Origin: Dermanyssus gallinae
Lineage: Eukaryota; Arthropoda; Arachnida; Mesostigmata; Dermanyssidae
Assembly (NCBI GenBank): GCA_003439945.1
Contig: QVRM01006001.1
Location: 186,001-250,000 of the forward strand
Reading direction: 5' to 3'
Length of the DNA: 64,000 nucleotides
The translations under genes were made by a program, and so were the position numbers. This document shows, one piece after another, positions 58,311-64,000 of the stretch (its first letter is position 1; every line of letters begins with the position of its first letter). The notes below the pieces were generated by a model that was given only the letters and a program-made list of their open reading frames with translations, was not told the origin of the DNA and did no database searches.

Positions 58311-60305
58311 ATATATATATATATATATATTTTTTTTTTATATATCGACAAGATGCAGTGAAGGAGATAGCCAGAGACTCTGGCATTAGGAGTTGTGAAG
58401 TGAGGAGTGATTCCTACGATTTGTATATAATGACTACTCAATAATATTTTAAGCATAGACATACTAGTACCTGGCATACTTGTATTAGTAACATTTTATT
58501 TAAATCCACCTAAATATCGCCTGGGAGTACTGCCACAAATCTCTATAGATTACACGTTCCCGCCCTTGTCTTAAAAGTTACATGTCTTCTGCACCTGTCT
58601 AAAATGTAACTAAAAATACGTAAAACCATGCCATGAAAAATCTAGTGCGATGGCCCAGTGAGTTCTATTTTCTGGTCAGCAGCGTCACTAATTTTATAGC
58701 AAAAACGGTTCCAAGGTCGGTCAAATGAGTGAGCATTTGCAACGCCAACTGAATTATGATTGGCATTTAGGAACGAGAAAAACAAGCAGGACTAACTTGT
58801 TTACGAATTTCGATCTAGGTCGTCGTTTAGCCTCGCTGATTAAGATCGTCCTGCAGCAACGTGACATATGGCAACACTTACACAGTATACTGGTTTTCCA
58901 GCATAACAAATATGCTCGTATTTACGTCTTTCTGTTTTTCAGGATGCTTCGCTAGTCTTCCCGTGTTTACGGAGTTATTACCTAGTAGAAGTAGATAGTA
59001 GGAGCCTACAGTGTCCCGCACACATCTTCCAGATGTCATGTTTATATACGCGTACATCTAATTTACGCTAATACAGACGTTTCTTAAAGAAACCGGCGTC
59101 AAGCCAAAACCTGACCCTGTACTCTGCTTCATCCTTATTTTTTAAATTCTGGATTATACTTCGTACGTTTACCAGTATTCCGAAAGAGAACAGAACTAGT
59201 TTAGAAAGGCTGCATAATAGACTAGTGCAAGTTCTGTCGCTGTTTCTAATCCAATGCCATTTTCCCTTATACTAAAGTCCAGTTTTGCCACCACGCGCGT
59301 TTATTCTTGGGGTCGGTAGGTCCAGCCTATCTTTTAGATGTAGTGGATGTACGCTATCTAGCCCGGGCTCTGAAAACAGTGCGAATGGCCACCCTGCATT
59401 CAGTATCAGGAGACCCGCCATACCTATGTGGTATGTTTTAGCAGAGCCCTGCGGTACCCATTAGATAATGTTGATGCTATCATACATTTCAAATATGTTT
59501 ATAAACATTAGAACGTAAGTATTGTGAAATTGAGGTTCCGTAAATTAGACGCAGAGATACTGAAAAAGTTAGATTCCAACGTAGGTAACCGGGAAACGTG
59601 GATAATAAGCAATATGAGTTTCAACTCGGGAAGCAAAATATACACCCAACACGGTGGTGGAAACAACACTCAGTGAAAACGCTGCTCAATGCTTTGCAAA
59701 GAACGAAATGATACAGCAAATTCACAGCTCACTGCAGGAAGTGAAGGGCTAATGCTCCCGGAATGGACCACAAATCATGTCACTGTTGACATCAGGGAAA
59801 ATGGCTTTATTCTAGTCACGGATGCGACTACGGTCCCATATTGTGCACGGGGTTTGAAACTGCACCAATGAGCCACATGCGAATCGTCTGTGCTTAAATG
59901 CGGCATAGACAAGCCCTGGGATAGCAATGAGTTGCAAGAAAAAAATCAGGCTCCTATAACTGCGACGGAGCAAACTCAGAGGCATGCCTGTTCTTTTGAC
60001 GTATCCTTAAAGAAGTATAAAAGAAGAAACAATGAATAACACGTTCATAAAAAATAAAAATATGTATATTTGCGTATATATATATATATATATAACAAAC
60101 AAATATGTTTATGTATGTATGTATATATATATATATATATAAACGCAGCGGACCGGCGAGACGACAACAACTACAACAACAAAGCCAGGCATTTTAGCTA
60201 GACTCTCTCGAAACCCCAACTAGGTGAAGGTTCATGAGTAAAGCACGATCTCCAGTTGCTGTGGCCCACTCCATAGCAGCATAGCACCGATAGACGACCT
60301 CATTG
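58311..60305. repeat. No gene recognised; (TA)n at 58309-58330, 60077-60093 and 60122-60140
   Basis: Open frames of 60-76 codons have no motif. No transposon ends are seen. Confidence 0.4.
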
Positions 60306-60600
60306 ACGTGGCTCCCCGAACTGTCAGCACTGCGAGGACGGAGCAGTGGATACCGTCTCATGCATTGTTTCTGGGTCTGCCGTGCGTGGAGGGCGCATAG
60401 GCCGAGTTGGCTGGCAACGACCAGCACAGCCCGAGGGCGTTTGTTTAGCGTACGTCCAAGAGGAAAGAGGCATGGAAAAAAGAAGCAAAGGTCATAGCGG
60501 GTTTTTTTGGGCCAAGGGGACGCCTGAGAAGAGACAAGACAAACAAAAAGAAAGGATCGGCGCGACAAGGACTTATTATGGCGAACGATATACATTATGG
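60306..60600 (+). mobile_element. Decayed LINE C-terminus
   Basis: The plus strand reads CQHCEDGAVDTVSCIVSG followed by a GRIGRVGW stretch and a Lys/Glu-rich tail ending KRQDKQKERIG. The CxxCxxxxxD order followed by a charged tail is that of R1/Jockey-type LINE C-termini, where the finger normally ends with His and Cys. No RT core is preserved upstream. Confidence 0.5.
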
Positions 60601-61609
60601 TAAATATGAAGTAGTAGACACAACAGGACTACTTCAAATGTATAGACATGATCAGTATTAGACACTGGCACACAGCAGAAAATGCAACAAATGAAAAAGT
60701 CTCTTTTTATTTCTTGATTTTATCTTATTGTTATTATTAAAGGCCAAGTAAATTTTCTCCAAACGGATGTTGTAGGAAAAATAAGATCTACTAGAACGGG
60801 TATGTCAACGGTTTGTAGCTCACTAAACCGTGGCGTCTCATGGCAGGGAATGGCACAAACCGTTTAATGAGGGTGAGACGACACGGAACCTAGCGAGGTA
60901 TTATATATTATATTATGTATTATATTCATAGCAGTTTCGGTGGACAGGAAAGTGTGAAGCCTAAAGCTAGAAGGAATTTCTAATGGGTATAGGCCCAGTT
61001 AGCTTAAGCTATGCACTTAGCATTGTGTCCCACACTCGGCAAATATCTGGTAATTTACTCCGCCTCATTCAAACGTGCGTGACATAATTTTAAAGTCCCC
61101 TTCTCACAAGGGCTTTAACCTCCCAACTGTCAAGTAGGTCGCTAGAGTGTGCCAAAGCAGGCTAGCGCACAACAATAAACAATTGTGGATAAAAAGCTGT
61201 GATTCTACGATGTTAGTACACTCAGTGCATACCTGCAATATGGCTATTTTTAACAAAAAGTCATAACTCGTCAAACTGTATATACCTAAATTGATACATA
61301 AAAGCGTGATCGACCCGCATCAGATTATTATATTATCGAGCGTTGATTGTAGAAGTCGCAGCAGTCATTTCGTAACATCTTCTGTACAACGCTTGCGAAG
61401 AAAATGGGATAAAACGTGTAGCTAGTATGTTATAGAAATTACTATTCTCTTCTACTGAAGGTGGAAATCAACCAAATTAAATTATTAGAAAATGCAACAC
61501 ACAAAGTAGTATAAAGTCGCGTTGTTTTTATCGTTAGCATTGCTAGTGCTACTAATGTTATTTGTTTTATATTTTTATAGTTGGGACTGTTTATAAATAT
61601 ATAAATATA
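60601..61609. other. No gene recognised
   Basis: AT-rich DNA with no motif-bearing frame. Confidence 0.4.
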
Positions 61610-62638
61610 TACAAGATCTCCCAGAATTCGTTAACCATTTGTTTGATCTAGTACAACTTGGCTAAAAGACCATTTTCCAGTGGAATAAGGGGCGGAAATG
61701 TCTGGGGTAAGAGCGAAATTACCAAAAGTTGTCGTATCAAGCTTTTTTACTGACATATTTTCACTAAATCTGCAATTCCGAGAGCCCCAGTCATTCTGTC
61801 GATAAACCAATCATAGCTGCGTGTTTAAAAGACATTTTGCATTTGTTGAATTGCACTCTACGTCAGCTCAAAGACAGGATAAATGTTGTATTAAAGACAA
61901 TTTTCAAGAAATGAAATTATTTGCATTTCTTATATTTTGGCTTTCACGCTAAATTATCAAATTTTTGAAGATATCCCCCTTGTTACATTCAAAAAAATAT
62001 TTTGGTACCAAATCTATGTCAATGCGAGCTGTGGTGGCGGAGAAATTACGATTTTTCGGAGGGCATGTCCAGATTAAGTGCATGTAAAATGACTGTGTGG
62101 CGACGTTCACTACCACCGACGTGTCGCACGACAGCCGCAGCGTGTCATTTTTTATGCACTTAATCTCGACATGTTCGCCGAAAATCGTCATCACTCCGCA
62201 ACCACAGCTCGCATTGACATAGATTTGGTAGATTCGCGCGTTTGCCCGAATATGTTAGTTTTGAGCGCTGAGTGGGCGTAAGGTAATGATTTTGAGGTAT
62301 TTGGCGTGAAAGCTAATAAACTACTTCATTTTTGGCGAATTCTCTTCTAAGCGACCATGTCGCATCTTCTGGGTGGCTTTATATGCTCTTCAGAGGAAAC
62401 AGAATTTTCTCACAAACACGACGGTGGGCTTAGTTTCTGTATAGAAGGACTAGTTGCCTCGCCGTTGCACATTTTGTGCTCCTATGTCGAGCAAAAACAC
62501 CAGTGTCACAAATTGTAGTATTTTCACTCTCACTCCGAAACAAGACTTCTCAGAGACTATGTTCCATTGCAAAAAACACCTGTTTCAACGAGCTCTACAA
62601 TTCCACATATCGCGCTTCAAATATTCCTGAAACACCCT
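61610..62638. mobile_element. Long palindromic (foldback) element, copy A
   Basis: A diverged relative of copy B. It has arms around a core at about 62095-62160. The right half has the same order of segments as copy B and ends ...AACACCCTAT at about 62640. The left half includes TTGGCTTTCACGC (about 61938), the inverse of TTTGGCGTGAAAGC in the right half (about 62300), so both arms once carried this segment. The left end (ACAAGATCTCCCAGAATTCG) resembles the start at 63637. No transposase gene is visible. Confidence 0.65.
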
Positions 62639-62643
62639 ATATA

Positions 62644-63573
62644 CAGGGTGTGACTGAACGAATTTTATAGCGATACATAAAATTGTAGAGCTCGTTAAAA
62701 CGAATATTTTTTCCAATGGAACATGTGCTCTGAGAAGTCTTGTTTCGGAGTTACAGTGAAATTACTACAATTTGTGACACTGGTGTTTTTGCCCGACATA
62801 GGAGCACAAAATGTGCTGTTGCGAGACAACCAGTCTTCCTAGACAGAAACTAAGCACACCGTCGTGTTCGTGATAAAATTCTGCTCCATCTGATGAATAT
62901 GCAAGGCCGGTCAGATCATTTTGGTACCAAACATATGTCAATGCGAGCTGTGGTTGCGGAGTAATTACGAGTTTTCGGCGGGATGTCCAGATTAAGTGCA
63001 TGAAAAATGACGCGCTGCGGCTGTCGCGCGACACGTCGGCGGTAGTGAACGTCGCCACACAGTCATTTTACATGCACTTAATCTGGACATCCCGCCGAAA
63101 ACTCGTAATTACTCCGCAACCACAGCTCGCATTGACATATGTTTGGTACCAAAATGATCGCCATGAATTGCACATTGGCGAATATGTCCGCTTTGAGCGC
63201 TGTGAGTGGTTGTAGGGTTATGATTCTAAAGTATTTGGCGTGAACGCTAATGAAGAACTTCATTTTTGGCGAATTTTCTTCTAAGCGACCATGTCGCGTC
63301 TTCTGACCGGCCTTGCATATTCATCAGATGGAGCCGAATTTTATCACGAACACGTCGGTGTGCTTAGTTTCTGTCTAGGAAGACTGGTTGTCTCGCAACA
63401 GCACATTTTGTGCTCCTATGTCGGGCAAAAACACCAGTGTCACAAATTGTAGTAATTTCACTGTAACTCCGAAACAAGACTTCTCAGAGCACATGTTCCA
63501 TTGGAAAAAATATTCGCTTTAACGAGCTCTACAATTTTATGTATCGCTATAAAATTCGTTCAGTCACACCCTG
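62644..63573. mobile_element. Long palindromic (foldback) element, copy B
   Basis: About 930 bp flanked by TA. Outer arms of about 270 bp (62644-62913 and 63305-63573) are nearly perfect inverted repeats starting CAGGGTGTGACTGAACGA. Inner arms of about 95 bp (62914-63010 and 63060-63160) enclose a loop of about 50 bp. The right arm has an extra 145 bp (63160-63304) that the left arm lacks. There is no transposase. The CAGGGTGTG end and TA flank fit a Tc1/mariner-mobilised non-autonomous element. Confidence 0.88.
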
Positions 63574-63713
63574 TATATATATATATATATATATTAATAC
63601 ACATCAATAATATTTTTATATATATACATATGCATACAGGGTCTTCCAGGATTCGTCCAACAAACTTTGGAATCTTGTACAGGTCGGCGAAAAAATCATT
63701 ATATATATATATA
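63574..63713. repeat. (TA)n and a third, truncated end of the palindromic family
   Basis: A (TA)n run lies at 63574-63594. At 63637-63705, CAGGGTCTTCCAGGATTCGT and following bases match the left end of copy A at 61610 with substitutions, then stop at another (TA)n run. Confidence 0.55.
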
Positions 63714-64000
63714 CAGTCTCACAACGGCACCTCATATATGCTATGCAGCAAAGAAGCTGCTAAAGATTCGGAAGAACTGCGAGGAATTCCGCAATATATT
63801 CCGCAGCCAGTAAGACACAAAGGCCTATTGTTATCGCACAAGCAAGTCGCAGGACGTCCACGGCGGCCGCATTTCCTGGAACCTACGAGTCCAAGAACTA
63901 GCCATGATAGCTTTCAACACAGACTAGGTAATTCAGCCGGGCCAACGGCTCTTTGACCAACCCACTCGTGCAATTGCTAACGAGCTACCGTGGTTGCTTT
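63714..64000 (+). other. Open frame at the right edge, possible exon, unrecognised
   Basis: A stop-free plus-strand stretch of about 80 codons (SHNGTSYMLCSKEAAKDSEELRG onward in reading order) runs to a stop at about 63954-63956. It follows an acceptor-like TATATATACAG at 63707-63716. It has mixed, basic composition without repeats. No family is recognised, and the edge of the window prevents looking further. Confidence 0.25.

Noticed and set aside
61949..63215. Open frames of 71-97 codons within the palindromic elements as real genes
   Set aside because: They appear on both strands as a result of the inverted arms and lack any protein family resemblance.
1..64000. Possible CRISPR arrays or bacterial operons
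   Set aside because: The repeats are microsatellites or transposon ends, there are no spaced identical repeats, and the gene structure is eukaryotic.

Overview
The window is animal nuclear DNA, most likely from an arthropod. It has no operons or dense coding. It holds a split gene with canonical GT/AG splice sites, hundreds of bases of (TA)n microsatellite, mariner DNA transposons, several non-LTR retrotransposon lineages, a tRNA-derived SINE and foldback (MITE-like) elements. The only host gene I recognise resembles the arthropod Bok/Buffy/Debcl branch of the Bcl-2 family. A mite or tick would fit, but that is a guess.

Host gene (minus strand). A 250-bp exon at 23444-23693 encodes the start of a Bok/Buffy-like Bcl-2 fold, up to the BH3 helix. 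Its phase matches the donor of a 2-kb exon at 37521-39529. That exon codes about 670 residues of mostly Asn/Ser/Thr-rich low-complexity protein and ends with the short conserved segment that precedes the fold in arthropod relatives. I infer one gene spanning at least 23.4-39.5 kb with a 13.8-kb intron. The BH1/BH2/membrane-anchor exons should lie further down the minus strand, but I did not find them in the window.

Mobile DNA. Five mariner copies of one very similar family lie at 3.5-4.8, 17.8-19.1, 20.5-21.9, 24.3-25.6 and 42.6-44.0 kb. Each has its own disabling lesion. A 5'-truncated non-LTR element at 12.4-16.1 kb pairs a CCHC gag-like ORF1 with an ORF2 that carries a C2H2 finger, reverse transcriptase and a restriction-like endonuclease (RLE). 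The two ORFs are joined by a TAATG overlap. Fragments of related RLE elements lie at 5.6-6.3, 19.8-20.3 and 57.9-58.0 kb, and an R2-like fragment lies at 25.7-26.3 kb. A broken APE-type LINE (27.85-30.8 kb) sits in the host intron. Further RT remnants lie at 19.2, 22.3-23.3, 46.9-48.5, 49.6-50.4 and 60.3 kb. A tRNA-derived SINE is at 26.8-27.0 kb. Palindromic elements occur at 8.2, 10.6, 46.0 and 61.6-63.6 kb.

The remaining long stretches (0.6-3.4, 6.3-8.1, 30.8-37.2, 39.6-42.4, 44.6-46.0, 53-57.6 and 58.4-61.6 kb) show microsatellites, short tandem repeats and a few orphan open frames, with no gene I can support.
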